Source: Yponomeuta sedellus
Lineage: Eukaryota > Arthropoda > Insecta > Lepidoptera > Yponomeutidae
DNA: 64,000 bases
Direction: 5' to 3'
Assembly: GCA_934045075.1 (NCBI GenBank)
Contig: OW203732.1
Coordinates: forward strand, 20,563,889-20,627,888
Positions 10,880-21,115 of this stretch are shown one piece after another (position 1 is the stretch's first letter; every line of letters begins with the position of its first letter). Made by a program: the position numbers and the translations under genes. The notes under the pieces were generated by a model. That model saw nothing but the letters and a program-made list of their open reading frames with translations, was not told the origin of the DNA and made no database searches.

Positions 10880-11022
10880 AAAAAGACGCCTGTCACCTAA
10901 GTCTTCCAGGACCACGGTACTTGCAAAAGTGCCCAAAGGTCTTAAAAATGTAAAATTAAACGAGTAAATATAACAAGTTTTTATCGTTAACAAGGCGTTA
11001 ATCAACTGTTAATAGCTGTCAA

Positions 11023-11367
11023 GTGGCCAAAGTGCATACACAAACACATTTCACACGAGAGGGGTCTACTAATGAAAGCACCGTGCGATTTTGGTTTAAA
11101 CGCTTTCGTGATGGAAATTTCGACTTAAAGAACGAGCCACGAGGAAGACCGCCCACACAGGTGAATAACGATGACTTAAGAGAGATACTGGAAGCCGATC
11201 CTAGTCAAACTACCCAGGAATTAGCGGCATGGCTTAACGTTACCTTACCCACAATATTGACTCACTTACGTCAAATCAATAAAATAAAAAAATACGAAAA
11301 ATGGGTGCCTCATGATTTGACTGATCTGCAGAAAGAAACGCGTATCCATCTTTCTTGTCTAAATTGA
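11023..11367 (+). pseudogene. Mariner-type transposase, N-terminal fragment
   Basis: The 114-codon frame shows the paired helix-turn-helix region of mariner transposases: STVRFWFKRFRDGNFDL (residues about 18-34), the linker block EPRGRPPT (39-46), then a second HTH around TTQELAAWLNVTLPTILTHL. It ends in a VPHDLT..QKETR segment. The DDD catalytic domain is missing and no ATG opens the frame, so it is a truncated relic. The sequence to 11520 is AT-rich and may hold degraded transposon remains. Confidence 0.85.
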
Positions 11368-12103
11368 ATAACAAAAACAGTTGAAAGTCGATATTCAAAT
11401 GTTTCACATTATTTAAAAAAGAACATCATAGAAACCATTTGAAAAAAGTTTCATTCGAAAACCTCAAACCATGAAGATTCTATGTCAATTCAAAGAACCT
11501 ATTGCAATAAATCGGCAATTTCATACTTTAACCCCTATTATATCTGCTAGTTATGTCCGCCACGGAGGCATAATAGCTTGTTACTGTTTTTTTTTTAATT
11601 CCTAATTGATGTTCATCTTTCCCATTACTGTGTTATTTTTTATGTGTGTGCATTTGTGGCAATTTAAATAAATGTTTTCTTTCTTTCTGTTAACAGTAGA
11701 TTAACAGATTGTTACTGTGCGAGAAACTGGGGCTTCGAGATGGATTGTAAAAAAAATACTCGCGGTAGTTGTACACGAAAAGAGTTAAATTTATTGATTT
11801 AATTATTTCAATATCGATATCAACCCATGTATGTCCCCACTGCTGGGGCACGGGTCTTCCTGCATCGCAGGAAGGTTAGGCCAAACTCAATTAATTATTT
11901 ATTTTGATTACAATACTTACATAGTACTTGACACTGACACTATGAGATGAGACAAAAGAACAAAAAACTACGCATCTTGATGAACAGCGTCATCTTAGTA
12001 GATAAAACTGTAGTCCACTCGATCTATAGTTTTATGTAATCTGAAAAACACAAAACAAAACAAAAATCAAAATTTTCAAATTCTCCAATTTTCAGAGAAA
12101 CAC
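11368..12103. other. Intergenic with LINE tail and SINE fragment
   Basis: 11640-11690 resembles a LINE 3' end (AATTTAAATAAATG then TTTCTTTCTTTC). 11690-11745 shares TTAACAG and GCGAGAAACTGGG with 23600-23655. 11816-11885 is a minus-strand 3' stub of the 5S-derived SINE. No gene. Confidence 0.45.
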
Positions 12104-12114
12104 ACTCACACATT

Positions 12115-12486
12115 CGTTATCGTTATCAACCCTTGTATGTCCCCACTGCTGGGGCACGGGTCTCTTCCTGCATCGCAGGAAGGTTAGGCCATACTCCACC
12201 ACGGGGGCCAAGTCCGGGTTGGTGGAGGATTGTAAGACAGTGGCGGGCCTTACTGTCAGAAGTTATCAAGCCGCCCATAAGGCCTCTGACATGGCTTAAC
12301 GACTGCCATTATATGACAGCCGGCACCAACGGCTTAGCGTGCCTTGCGAAGCACGGAAGCGCTCGAAAAAATGCCACTAGCGGTAGTCACGGGACGCTCA
12401 CCCATCCCGTACCTGACCGCGCCTGTTGTTGCTTAACCAAGTGATTGATTCCAATCACTCGGTTCGCCTAGGCCACGAGCGCTTCA
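12115..12486 (-). mobile_element. 5S-rRNA-derived SINE, full-length reference copy (372 bp)
   Basis: Read on the minus strand, the first about 130 bp resemble eukaryotic 5S rRNA. TTAAGCAACAACAGGCGCGG corresponds to the 5S A-box region (GTTAAGCAAC...GGCCCGG) and GGATGGGTGAGCGTCCCGTG to the C-box region (GGATGGGTGACCGCCTGGGA). These are the internal Pol III promoter elements of 5S genes, so this is a SINE3-class retroposon. The roughly 240 bp body is unrelated to 5S and ends GGGGACATACAAGGGTTGAT. The insertion has an 11 bp target duplication, ACTCACACATT (12104-12114 and 12487-12497). Recurrent open frames in this family, such as 12133-12444, are coincidental. Confidence 0.9.
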
Positions 12487-12739
12487 ACTCACACATTAGT
12501 GAATTTCTATTTATTTCACTTCATTTGCGTGTTGTTGTAAACGGCGCCGTTGTTCGTGTCAAAATAAACACAGATTTACAGCTACGAGGGATAGAAACGG
12601 CATTAAATTTGTTTATCGTCAAACTTTAGCGGGAAAAGTTTAGGCGTTTTGTTGCAAATGACGCCCTTTACAACGCCTATAAAACGACTACAACGAAACA
12701 ACTTAAAAATAAGAAAGAAATCCAAAAACTATTTCACAA

Positions 12740-12915
12740 CTTCATATGTGCAAGGTGTCGGGTTCAAATCCTGGCTGGGGACAAAAAAACGCCCAGATCT
12801 TGGATGTTTACATATTTGTGATGTCGTTGTTTCTGGTTCCTACGACACAGGGTATCCTAGTCTGGGGCCAGAAGCAATGTATGTGCTTGTATGTAAATGT
12901 TATGTTATGTTATAT
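12740..12915 (+). mobile_element. SINE-C, 5'-truncated
   Basis: Starts near the B box (GGGTTCAAATCC) and matches 7520-7690. Confidence 0.7.
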
Positions 12916-12956
12916 ACAAGCTTCAAATTTCAACATATAACACAACACAAACTTCG

Positions 12957-13115
12957 AGGCCTCTGACATGATTTAACGACTGCATTGACATGACAGCCGG
13001 CACCAACGACTTAACGTGCCTTGCGAAGCACGGAGGCGCTCGGAAAATATGCTACTAGCGTTAGTCACGGGACTTTCACACATCCTGCAACTGCGCTTGT
13101 TGTTACTTATTTGAT
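12957..13115 (-). mobile_element. 5S-derived SINE, 5' half fragment
   Basis: Covers the middle to the 5S-like head; the outer 5' end and the 3' end are missing. Confidence 0.65.
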
Positions 13116-13347
13116 GTGAATATATAATATTCAAAAGGACGTCTGTATGTTAAAAGCTGTGCCCAGATCATCGCAGCCTCTAGTGGGTCAGTATGCTGGC
13201 TAAATTACCTCCTTAGATTGCAAGACCTATCCTCTGCTCGAGGTAAGAGCCAGCCCCGGGGTCTCTGGCCGTGTCCGATACTGATGATGGCTGACCACTG
13301 CGTAATTCTCGAGAACGAGTGCTGTTATGTTATGTGGTTCGTCGTCA

Positions 13348-13512
13348 GGCTATACTAGTCTACTGCTGGACATAGCCCTCCACTAAAGAGCGCCACGTGT
13401 TGCTATCATAGGGGGTAATGCCCATAATCCTCACGCTGGACATGCGGGTTGGAGATCGCGGTGCGGTGGAATTGTACTGCAGCGGGCGCTGCTGCCCACC
13501 CCCGATTTGTGT
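13348..13512 (-). repeat. LINE-associated GGGCGCTGCTGCCCACC repeat
   Basis: A GC-rich retroelement segment attached to the RTE-type 3' tail. Related copies are at 15530-15655, 20660-20905, 21003-21115, 56882-57125 and 60643-60760; the longer ones also carry CGCCTTTTACGACACCCGCG. Confidence 0.6.
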
Positions 13513-14280
13513 TATGTGGTTATAAAATCTTATTAGGTATACGTGGCAAGTGATGTATTTGGTTTAAGATGACCTGAGTAGAGATGGGCAGAGTAGAGTT
13601 TTTGTCCCGCTGCCTTTTTCTTCACTACAATACGGCCCGAAAGAAGTGGCCCACATGTTACATTGTAAATTGACATTAAGCGAACAGAATGTAAATTCTC
13701 TAGGTTGAAATAAATTGATTTGATCCGTCGATGTGGCCCGATAAAAGTTCCCTAAAGAACAGTCGCGTCTCGGGCTTCTGGTTATTTTTAGGCCATTCAT
13801 AAGGCTTATTCTGTAGCCCATTTAAATTTACTAAGCAGCAAATAATCGAATATATTAAAAAGAAGTGGATGTGCCGTCGACAGTGCCTAATGCCCCGCTT
13901 AACATAAATAGACATGATCTACGAAAGCAGTTCTACTTTAAATTGTAGAAGCCCCAGCGAAAGGGAGCCTCGACGTCGCTTTATTCTCTAGCCACGGTTA
14001 ATATTACCAAGTGTCAGCATAAATCAGGGGAGATTTCACTTTTGTAAAAGAGATTCCGTGCGCAAGTTGCAGATTGGTAAGAGAATGGGAGGGTGGGCCG
14101 TATGAAATATGAATGGGGCGAGTTTCTCAGGCCGTGTTAAGAGGCTGACACGGCTACAACTGTCTCGGTCAGTGCGCATACAAATGAGGGAGAAGGGAGT
14201 CAGGGCGCGACACTGAAATTAAGTGAAAAAAATATTGACTAAAAAGCTAGCGGATCATCACATCACACCACACTTGTATA
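13513..14280. other. Intergenic, no gene
   Basis: Minus-strand ORFs at 13564-13821 and 13700-13915 overlap in different frames and show no domain; I regard them as chance. Confidence 0.35.
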
Positions 14281-14468
14281 TAATCTTCTATAATATAAAA
14301 ATTAATCGCTGAGTGTGTTGGTAAGCGCAAATCTCGATAGCAGCTGAACCGATTTCGCTAATTCTTTTTTTAAGAATATTCCTTGAAGTATGAGAATGGT
14401 TCTTACAGAGAGAAAAAAATATAAAGAATCGACTGTTAGGAGGTATGAAGTTTGCTGGGACAGCTAGT
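14281..14468 (+). mobile_element. Helitron-like element, plus-strand copy
   Basis: Homologous to 1872-2065 in reverse; ends TTTGCTGGGACAGCTAGT. Confidence 0.6.
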
Positions 14469-14474
14469 ATATAA

Positions 14475-14659
14475 TAATGTTATTAAGGCAAAAAATTGTG
14501 AGTATATTAGTTACTTCTTCACGTGAAGACGGCTGGAGCGATTTTAATTAAATTCAGTATGAAGTTAGCTGACATCCAGGATTAACACACAGGCTACGTT
14601 TTACTGCGGGAGAATATCTTATTCCCATGGGAAAATCAATACCGCGGGGCACAGCTAGT
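14475..14659 (+). mobile_element. Second Helitron-like end
   Basis: Contains ACTTCTTCACGTGAAGACGG and ends CGCGGGGCACAGCTAGT. A fragment of the same family (ACGGCTGGAGCGATTTTCAT) lies at 51474-51560. Confidence 0.55.
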
Positions 14660-14668
14660 CAAATATAT

Positions 14669-14713
14669 AAAACAACGTTTGTGGGCTCAGTCAGCCCCCG
14701 CAAACGTTGTTTT
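14669..14713. repeat. 17-bp-arm hairpin
   Basis: AAAACAACGTTTGTGGG at 14669 pairs with CCCGCAAACGTTGTTTT at 14697-14713 with one mismatch. Confidence 0.85.
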
Positions 14714-14935
14714 GCTATGTCAATAAGCCTACGAGCTCAAACCTAACAAATATACCTACATAAAAAAATCCTTAAAAATTGCAATCTTTCGGTAACAAAC
14801 ACTGTGACACAAGATTTTCATATATTAGACGTAGCCGGGAGGCTAAAACTTGGGTGACCCGCAGAACAAAGTCGTCCTGCCGTTTAGACCAAGATTTTTG
14901 GTCAATTTCCAGGTCTGACCACTCCGGCAAGAATA

Positions 14936-15429
14936 AGGCTGGGCGCATGTTAAGACGCAGGCGACGCAGCACAGCGCAGCGCAAGGCAGCGCAGATTTTG
15001 TAGAGTAATATTCAATATTCTTTATTTAACTAAAAAATCATTGGAAAAAAGAAAGCATCGAACGTCATTGAGCTACGTACGCTGCAGCGCAGGCATGTGC
15101 GACGCAGTCATGTGTCTGCCCTGCTCTGCGTGTCGATGTAGTGCCAGCACAGATTTCTGCGCGGCGTTGCCATTTGTACGGATTTGTCCGTACTCGTACG
15201 GGCTAGATTGCTATGTTTTTGGGCTAAAGCAAAAAAAAAAGGCGTTCGCCTACAGTTTAAAGTGCTAGATCTAGCCCGAAAGGGGCTAAGGTGGCAACAC
15301 TCGCACGAGCTAGGAAACGAATAGTTGCGTCGCAGCATGCGGTGGGAGCCTATATCTATGTCTGCCTCAACTGCCCTGCCCTGTACTGAACTGTGCGGCG
15401 TCGCCTGCGTCTCAACATGCGCCCAGCCT
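14936..15429. mobile_element. TIR element AGGCTGGGCGCATGTT (494 bp), TA-flanked
   Basis: Inverted ends AGGCTGGGCGCATGTT followed by AGACGCAGGCGACGC on both sides, with TA at 14934-14935 and 15430-15431. The subterminal parts (TGTCTGCCCTGCTCTGCGT, GAATAGTTGCGTCGCAGCAT) match 22262-22645, where the middle is different. Confidence 0.75.
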
Positions 15430-15529
15430 TAAAGTCGTCCTGCCGTTTAGACCAAGATTTTCGGTCCGCCGCTCGGCTTGGCTATATAGAAAGTCTCGCC
15501 CACAAAACTGTTTACTGTCATCACCTAAG

Positions 15530-15655
15530 TCCAGCGCCACGTTGTGCTATCATAGGGGGTAATGCCCATAATCCCCACGCTGGGCATGCGGGTTGGGGAT
15601 CGCAGTTCGGTGGAATTTTACTGCAGGGGGCGCTGCTGCCCACCCCCCGGTTTGC
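15530..15655 (-). repeat. LINE-associated GC-rich repeat, copy 2
   Basis: Same segment as 13348-13512 without the 3' tail. Confidence 0.55.
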
Positions 15656-16260
15656 CATATATCCATATAGTTAGTTAGACCTGAGATTTCCCCACTTAGC
15701 CTCATGATTGGGCCATTGCACGTAGTGGAGCTGTGAGTTTACTCCAGCCAGCCTATCTCTTTTCAGAAAGCCAGCAGTGCTCCGATGTCACTGCGGGCTT
15801 CCTGAAGGGACCCCGGCTTCCCAATGATGGCGGTCCGTTACTTTTTCACGCCTTCACGGTGAATGGTCACGTGGGCGGGTGTTTCCTCTTCTTTGAGGCA
15901 TCCCCGGCAAAGCGGGCTGTCGGTTAGACCCATATTGTAGAGATGTCAAGATATTTGACAGGTTTCTGAAAACCAACTCAAATTTTTCGTTGGTGTTTAA
16001 TAGGCGCTCAGAAAGTAATATTTTTTAAATCATCCGTGTATTTTTCTGGGAAAAAGCAAATAAAAATTCACTTTTCAAATAAGTCGCCAAAGCGTTATTT
16101 TGAGCAATATGGCGTCGCACAGGAATTAGTGACGTCACTGCTCAGTAAACAAACTAACGTCATGTCAACTCTCGGGTTCTCGGATGTCATTATTATTGTC
16201 ATATTTGTCATATTTACTGACCTGTGACGTCATTATAGATTTGACCGTTTGGTTCTCGCT
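15656..16260. other. Repeat remnants, no gene
   Basis: 15690-15735 (GAGATTTCCCCACTTAGCCTC) recurs at 31208 and 32463. 15780-15930 looks like an old LINE coding fragment, unresolved. Confidence 0.35.
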
Positions 16261-16440
16261 AACTGTGAAGGAAAATATCGCGGGGAAACCTTAGTGTCTA
16301 AGGTGTTCGATCACCTCAACGCTTGAAACTGCTTTGAGGTGATTGAACACCATGAGGGCACGCATGGTAATTTAGCCTAAACTCTTTCTCTCTCTCTCCC
16401 TCTGAGAGAAGGCCTGTGCCCTGCAGTGGCTACAAAAACA
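16261..16440 (+). repeat. SINE body with CTGCAGTGG 3' end
   Basis: Body segment AACTGTGAAGGAAAATATCG to GGCCTGTGCCCTGCAGTGG. Related copies lie at 31740-31925, 38508-38605 and, reversed, at 44060-44225. Confidence 0.6.
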
Positions 16441-16607
16441 ATATGCGGGTGAGGACAATTCTGAAAACTGTACCCAATCGATAAATTCTTACCCTCGAAT
16501 CTGTTCGCTCCACATTCTAGAGCGAAGGAGCGCAGGAAAGGACGTCTGAGGACGTAGTGCGACGTGCTCTTCATGCGTATTGGCCATAATGGCCATCCTA
16601 GGGTCAA

Positions 16608-16865
16608 GAGCGGTGGTAGCGGAGCGGTAGAACGCCGGTTTGTCAATCGGGGGGCCGTGGGTTCGAATCCCGGCATGTACCAATGACTTTGTTTTCTAAG
16701 TTATTGTGAGGATATATGAAAGGAAGGAAAAATTCTTTACTGCACTAAAACATAATTTGAACAAAAGCGAGCTTAATACTACATAGTATTTTCTTCCAGC
16801 TAACCCACGATGATACGGACAAAGGAAGGGATAGTGCCAGTAAGCAATAATATAATATAGGAGTG
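16608..16865. repeat. tRNA-derived SINE head (+) beside LINE tail (-)
   Basis: 16608-16695 has TAGCGGAGCGGTAGAACG and the B box GGTTCGAATCC followed by ATGTACCAATGAC. 16715-16865 is a minus-strand LINE tail (TTTCTTCCAGCTAACCCACG) related to 26875-26990 and 35822-35925. Confidence 0.6.
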
Positions 16866-16900
16866 ATTTATTAAATAAACTAGATTAACTTAATAGATTA

Positions 16901-17205
16901 ACAGGCGCGGTCAGGTACGGGATGGGTGAGAGTCCCGTGACTAGCGCTAGTGGCATTTTTCCGAGCGCTTCCGTGCTTCGCAAGGCACGTAAAGCCGTTG
17001 GTGCCGGCTGTCATATAATGGCAGTCGTTAAGCCATGTCAGAGGCCTTATGGGCGGCTTGATAACTTCTGACAGTAAGGCCCGCCACTGTCTTACAATCC
17101 TCCACCAACCCGGACTTGGCCCCCGTGGTGGAGAATGGCCTAACCTTCCTGCGATGCAGGAAGAGATCCGAGCCCCAGCAGTGGGGACATACAAGGGTTG
17201 ATAAC
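16901..17205 (+). mobile_element. 5S-derived SINE, slightly 5'-truncated
   Basis: Starts inside the 5S-like head (AACAGGCGCGGTCAGG). It forms an inverted pair with the next copy 215 bp away. Confidence 0.85.
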
Positions 17206-17419
17206 GAACGAACTTAATAGAACAAATATAGTTTAAATACACAAACGTACATAAAGTAGTACGAAAAATGTAAAATGATACTCAAATACTTACATATTTA
17301 CTGTAATCTACATATACTTATAATCAACATTACTTACATACAATACTATAATAATATAATACATATGATATAGCAGCTACATACAATGTAATGTACGTAG
17401 CATCTGCGTGTATATGTGT

Positions 17420-17788
17420 ATGTTATCAACCCTTGTATGTCCCCACTGCTGGGGCACGGGTCTCTTCCTGCATCGCAGGAAGGTTAGGCCATACTCCACC
17501 ACGGGGGCCAAGTCCGGGTTGGTGGAGGATTGTAAGACAGTGGCGGGCCTTACTGTCAGAAGTCATCAAGCCGCCCATAAGGCCTCTGACATGGCTTAAC
17601 GACTGCCATTATATGACAGCCGGCACCAACGGCTTAGCGTGCCTTGCGAAGCACGGAAGCGCTCGGAAAAAATGCCACTAGCGGTAGTAACGGGACGCTC
17701 ACCCATCCCGTACCTGACCGCGCCTGTTGTTGCTTAACCAAGTGATTGGTTCCAATCACTCGGTTCGCCTAGGCCACGAGCACTTCTA
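17420..17788 (-). mobile_element. 5S-derived SINE, full length
   Basis: Nearly identical to the 12115 copy; flanked by TATATGTGT at 17411-17419 and 17789-17797. Confidence 0.85.
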
Positions 17789-17834
17789 TATATGTGTTCG
17801 TATATGTGTATGTATTGTAGAGTATAACAATACT

Positions 17835-17874
17835 GTTTGCTACGTACAATGGCCCAACTTTGTACGTAGCAAAC
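17835..17874. repeat. 15-bp perfect hairpin
   Basis: GTTTGCTACGTACAA and TTGTACGTAGCAAAC separated by 10 nt. Confidence 0.85.
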
Positions 17875-18026
17875 GGGAGTTCCGCACTTAATTTCATGGC
17901 TAAGTGCTGAAATCTCAGGTTTTCATAATCAAACGGCTGTCAGGTTATCCATATCTTTAATACGAAAGCTTAATTAGGTCTTGAGAAATGGGCTTAACGA
18001 TTTAGACAAATAAATATCTCTTTAAA

Positions 18027-18537
18027 AAACCTATTTAGAGGCTAAAAATTTCACCCATGCCCGATTCGAACCCGCAACCTCTGGCTATCCGTACCAGCGC
18101 TCTACCAATTGAGCCAATGGGCGACTCACGGCATCAGTGAAATTTCGAACCTCTTTACAATATTTTCTTTATTACGTACAGGCAGCGACATCTAACTTAA
18201 ACAAATTGCATTACTTACAGCCCCGACTACCTACTTTGCAGTTAGGTTTAACATCGGAACGATATCACTGTACCCACATGATTACACTATTTTTATTTTT
18301 AATGCACTAACCCGTGCTAAGGAACAAATTTAAAAACCTATTTAGAGGCTAAAAATTCCACCCATGCCCGGATTCGAACCCGCGACCTCTGGCTATCCGT
18401 GCCAGCGCTCTTTCCAACTGAGCTAATGGGCGACTCACCGGCATCAGTGAAATTTCGAACGTCTTTACACTATTCTCTGTATTACGTCAAATTGTCCTTA
18501 GCACGGGTTAGCGCCTTAAAAATAAAAATAGTATAAC
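18027..18537 (-). mobile_element. SINE-A inverted dimer with plus-oriented 3' tail
   Basis: About 1.7 units in minus orientation (tRNA-like regions near 18060-18125 and 18363-18430). They end at GTATTACGT and are followed at 18490 by the plus-oriented tail AATTGTCCTTAGCACGGG to ATAGTATAA. Confidence 0.75.
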
Positions 18538-18540
18538 CCT

Positions 18541-18718
18541 GCGGTTAGTTAATGCACCGCCCTATCCCACTTTTACTTGCACTTGTGAGCCTGAGGATGC
18601 CGCGTGTTAGAGGCGAAACGCGTCGCGTAATTTCTCACACACGTATTGGTGTTGGTGTGTTCGTGTCTTGCTTCTGCTTGAAAAAGTGGGAGGGAGGGCG
18701 GTGCATTAACTTACCGCA
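18541..18718. mobile_element. TIR element GCGGTTAGTTAATGCACCGC
   Basis: Imperfect inverted ends of about 36 bp, GCGGTTAGTTAATGCACCGC and GCGGTGCATTAACTTACCGC. A half copy in the opposite orientation lies at 20226-20345. Confidence 0.7.
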
Positions 18719-19184
18719 TGGGCTTGTGGGATTTTTGGCGGAACTTAGCAACATCATTTTCACATTTTAATGCTTTAATGGATTCCATACAAAATAAATA
18801 TCTTCGATTCTATTCTTTTCTAAAGTCTGTCATTTTGTCATCTGTACAATGGATTGTAGACGGCAGGACGATATGTAGTATTTTTTTATCTGACCGAAAA
18901 GCGGCCGACAAAAAACGATGCTTCGATAGAGCTGAACAGACGAAACCAAAAAAAAAAAACCCGTATGTCGGCCGTTCATATCCACTGGCCCAAAAACCTA
19001 CTAATACGTCACCAGTTTTCTTTGACCTCTCTCCGCCACTCCGCGGTATCAAAATATGGAGTTAGAAGAAACTTTAAAAGCGCCTTTCAGAGGCCAATGT
19101 TTTTGGTGACCAGGCAAGAGTTGTCATGGACGTTGGACAGTATTCTCACTTGACATGTCAGCTTCATATTTGAGGTTGCCTGGA

Positions 19185-19290
19185 AGAAATTGCTTTTAGC
19201 AATAAGGCCGCCAATTGTATTTGATCTTTTGTATCTGCCGTTTTTGTAACTATTTTTCCGGTATACAATAAAGAATATTCTTAACTTATC
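19185..19290 (+). repeat. LINE 3' tail (GTTGCCTGGAAGAAATTGC type)
   Basis: GCTTTTAGCAATAAGGCCGCC followed by TACAATAAAGAATATTC and (TTATC)n. A similar tail is at 44613-44735 and a shorter one at 29130-29185. Confidence 0.65.
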
Positions 19291-19297
19291 TTATCTT

Positions 19298-19461
19298 TAC
19301 ACTATTTTTTTTATTTTTAATGCACTAACCCGTGCTGGTACGGATAGCCAGAGGTTGCGGGTTCGAATCCCGGCATGGGTGAAATTTTTAGCCTCTAAAT
19401 AGGTTTTTAAATTTGTTCCTTAGCACGGGTTAGTGCATTAAAAATAAAAAATAGTGTAAAA
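19298..19461. mobile_element. SINE-A foldback copy
   Basis: Minus-oriented tail TTACACTATT...ACCCGTGCT (19298-19336) turns into a plus copy beginning ACGGATAGCC at 19340 and ending in the complementary tail at 19461. Confidence 0.8.
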
Positions 19462-19685
19462 AAAAAATATACAGAAAAAAAAACAAAAAAATTACATAAA
19501 TGTAGACAAACGTAAGATCATCTAAAACCCTAGAAATAGAATCACATGGAACTCACATACTGAACAAAATCTGTGTCGCGTAACGCTAGTACTAGACAGA
19601 CATACGTAGTATCTCTATATAGTCTGTGTCGTGGACTATGAAATTTTATCACTATGACCGCACAGCTGCGGAATCGGCACGACGG

Positions 19686-19743
19686 CGTTTGGTAGGGAAG
19701 TCCTCTCCATACCCACGTATGGAGAGGACATCCCTACCAAACG
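19686..19743. repeat. 27-bp-arm hairpin, loop CCAC
   Basis: Arms starting CGTTTGGTAGGG and ending CCCTACCAAACG with one mismatch; loop 19713-19716 is CCAC. Confidence 0.9.
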
Positions 19744-19757
19744 TAATGAACGTAATG

Positions 19758-19829
19758 AAAGAAGTCTAGACAACTATTCCCTTTTAAAGTACCACTACTT
19801 TAAAAGGGAATAGTTGTCTAGACTTCTTT
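19758..19829. repeat. 34-bp perfect-arm hairpin, loop CCAC
   Basis: Arms 19758-19791 and 19796-19829 are exact complements; the loop is again CCAC. Only 14 bp separate it from the previous hairpin. Confidence 0.92.
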
Positions 19830-19876
19830 AATTATCAGTCTTATAGATAGATTAGATTAAGGCTGCTGATGCTTAC

Positions 19877-20195
19877 TTATGACTGCTACGCGGAGGGGTA
19901 TACAGGGACCTGGGTCTGCCACTTGCCACGATCCTGACAGATCTCCGTCCCTCCATCAACGTTCATTAATAGTTGCATGCGTATAGGTACGCCGATTTCG
20001 GGTACTTGTTATAGGGATGAATTGACATAATATAACCTCACAACTGTATCCTAGAGGGGTAAGCAGAGACCAGGGACTGCCACGTGCCGGTGTGCGTGCA
20101 TGCGACGACTAATGAACATTGGTGAAGCAAAGGCGATCTGAGTGGCAGCCGGCAAATGGTAGACCCTGGTCTCTGACTACCCCTCTGGGTTGAAT
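19877..20195. repeat. LINE 3' fragments of the CAGAGACCGGGGACTGCCA family
   Basis: Inverted fragments (minus-like near 19877-19970 and 20040-20100, plus-like near 20105-20195) of the LINE whose ORF ends at 27283-27495 and 42865-43500. Confidence 0.5.
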
Positions 20196-20225
20196 TGAAC
20201 AGCATTAATATGTTAAAATTACTTT

Positions 20226-20345
20226 GCTAAATTCCGCCGAAAATCCCACAAGCACCATGCGGTTAGTTAGTGCACCGCCCTCCCTCCTACGTTTTCAAGC
20301 AGAAGCAAGACATGAACACACCATCACCGTCACCAATACTTGTAT
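20226..20345 (-). mobile_element. Half copy of the 18541 TIR element
   Basis: ATGCGGTTAGTTAGTGCACC, then CTTGATTTTG-free match to 18640-18740 in reverse, including AGCAGAAGCAAGAC. Confidence 0.6.
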
Positions 20346-20354
20346 TTCCGCAAA

Positions 20355-20635
20355 GTAACGCCTGATTCCATTGAAATGGCGCTAGACAGCACATACATTA
20401 CGCCACGACAAGAGATGCCTGACCAGACAAGCACTTACGTATACCCCATTGGGCAGCCGATAGAGGGGGCGGCCAAGGACCACCTGGAAAAGATCAATAG
20501 ACCAAGAAGCCAAGTCGATCGGCACTAGCTGGCCTGAATAATGGAACCTGCCGCGAACCACCGTCAGAAGTGGAAATCTGTGGTTGAGGAACTATGCTCC
20601 GCTAGGAGGTAAAGGACAAAAGAAGATGAAAGCCT
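20355..20635 (+). pseudogene. Possible LINE ORF C-terminal fragment
   Basis: Frame-broken blocks such as RPRSQVDRH, AANHRQKWKSVVEELCSAR resemble the C-terminal end of insect LINE ORFs (..DRQKWR..VEE). Short and uncertain. Confidence 0.35.
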
Positions 20636-20659
20636 GATTCCATACAATATCTGAATTGT

Positions 20660-21115
20660 CGTCGTCGTCGTCAGGCTATACTAGTCCACTGCTGGACATA
20701 ACCCTCGCCTAAAGAGCGCCACGTGCTATTATAGGAGGTAATGCCCATAATCCCCACGCTGGACATGAGGGTTGGGGATCGCAGTTCGGTGGAATCGTAC
20801 TGCAGGGGGCGCTGCTGCCCACCCCCTGGTTTGTGTCCCTTAGTCGCCTTTTACGACACCCGCGGGAAGAATTGGGTTGGTGCTATTCTCTAGGCCGACA
20901 CCACACAGCAATTGGGTCCCAGGGAGCGATTTCGCTATAACCAATTAATAAACTAATGTACAAAACTTAGGTTACAAGATTATTAATAAATGCCGAGATT
21001 TAAGCCCTAGTAGGTAATGCCCATAGTCCCCACGCTGGACATGCGGGTTGGGGATCGCAGTTCGGTGGAATTGTACTGCAGGGGGCGATGCTGCCCACAC
21101 CCCGGTTTGTGATAT
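20660..21115 (-). repeat. Two copies of LINE-associated GC-rich repeat
   Basis: 20660-20905 runs from the LINE tail through GGGCGCTGCTGCCCACC to CGACACCACACAG; 21003-21115 is a shorter copy. Confidence 0.6.

Noticed and set aside
12400..12486. 5S rRNA gene or pseudogene
   Set aside because: The 5S-like part is fused to a conserved unrelated body in every copy, so it is a SINE.
12133..17681. Similar ORFs (12133-12444, 17391-17681, also 37173-37493, 56520-56756) that look like a conserved protein family
   Set aside because: They are the same chance open frame across copies of the 5S-derived SINE; each follows the SINE and not codon constraint.
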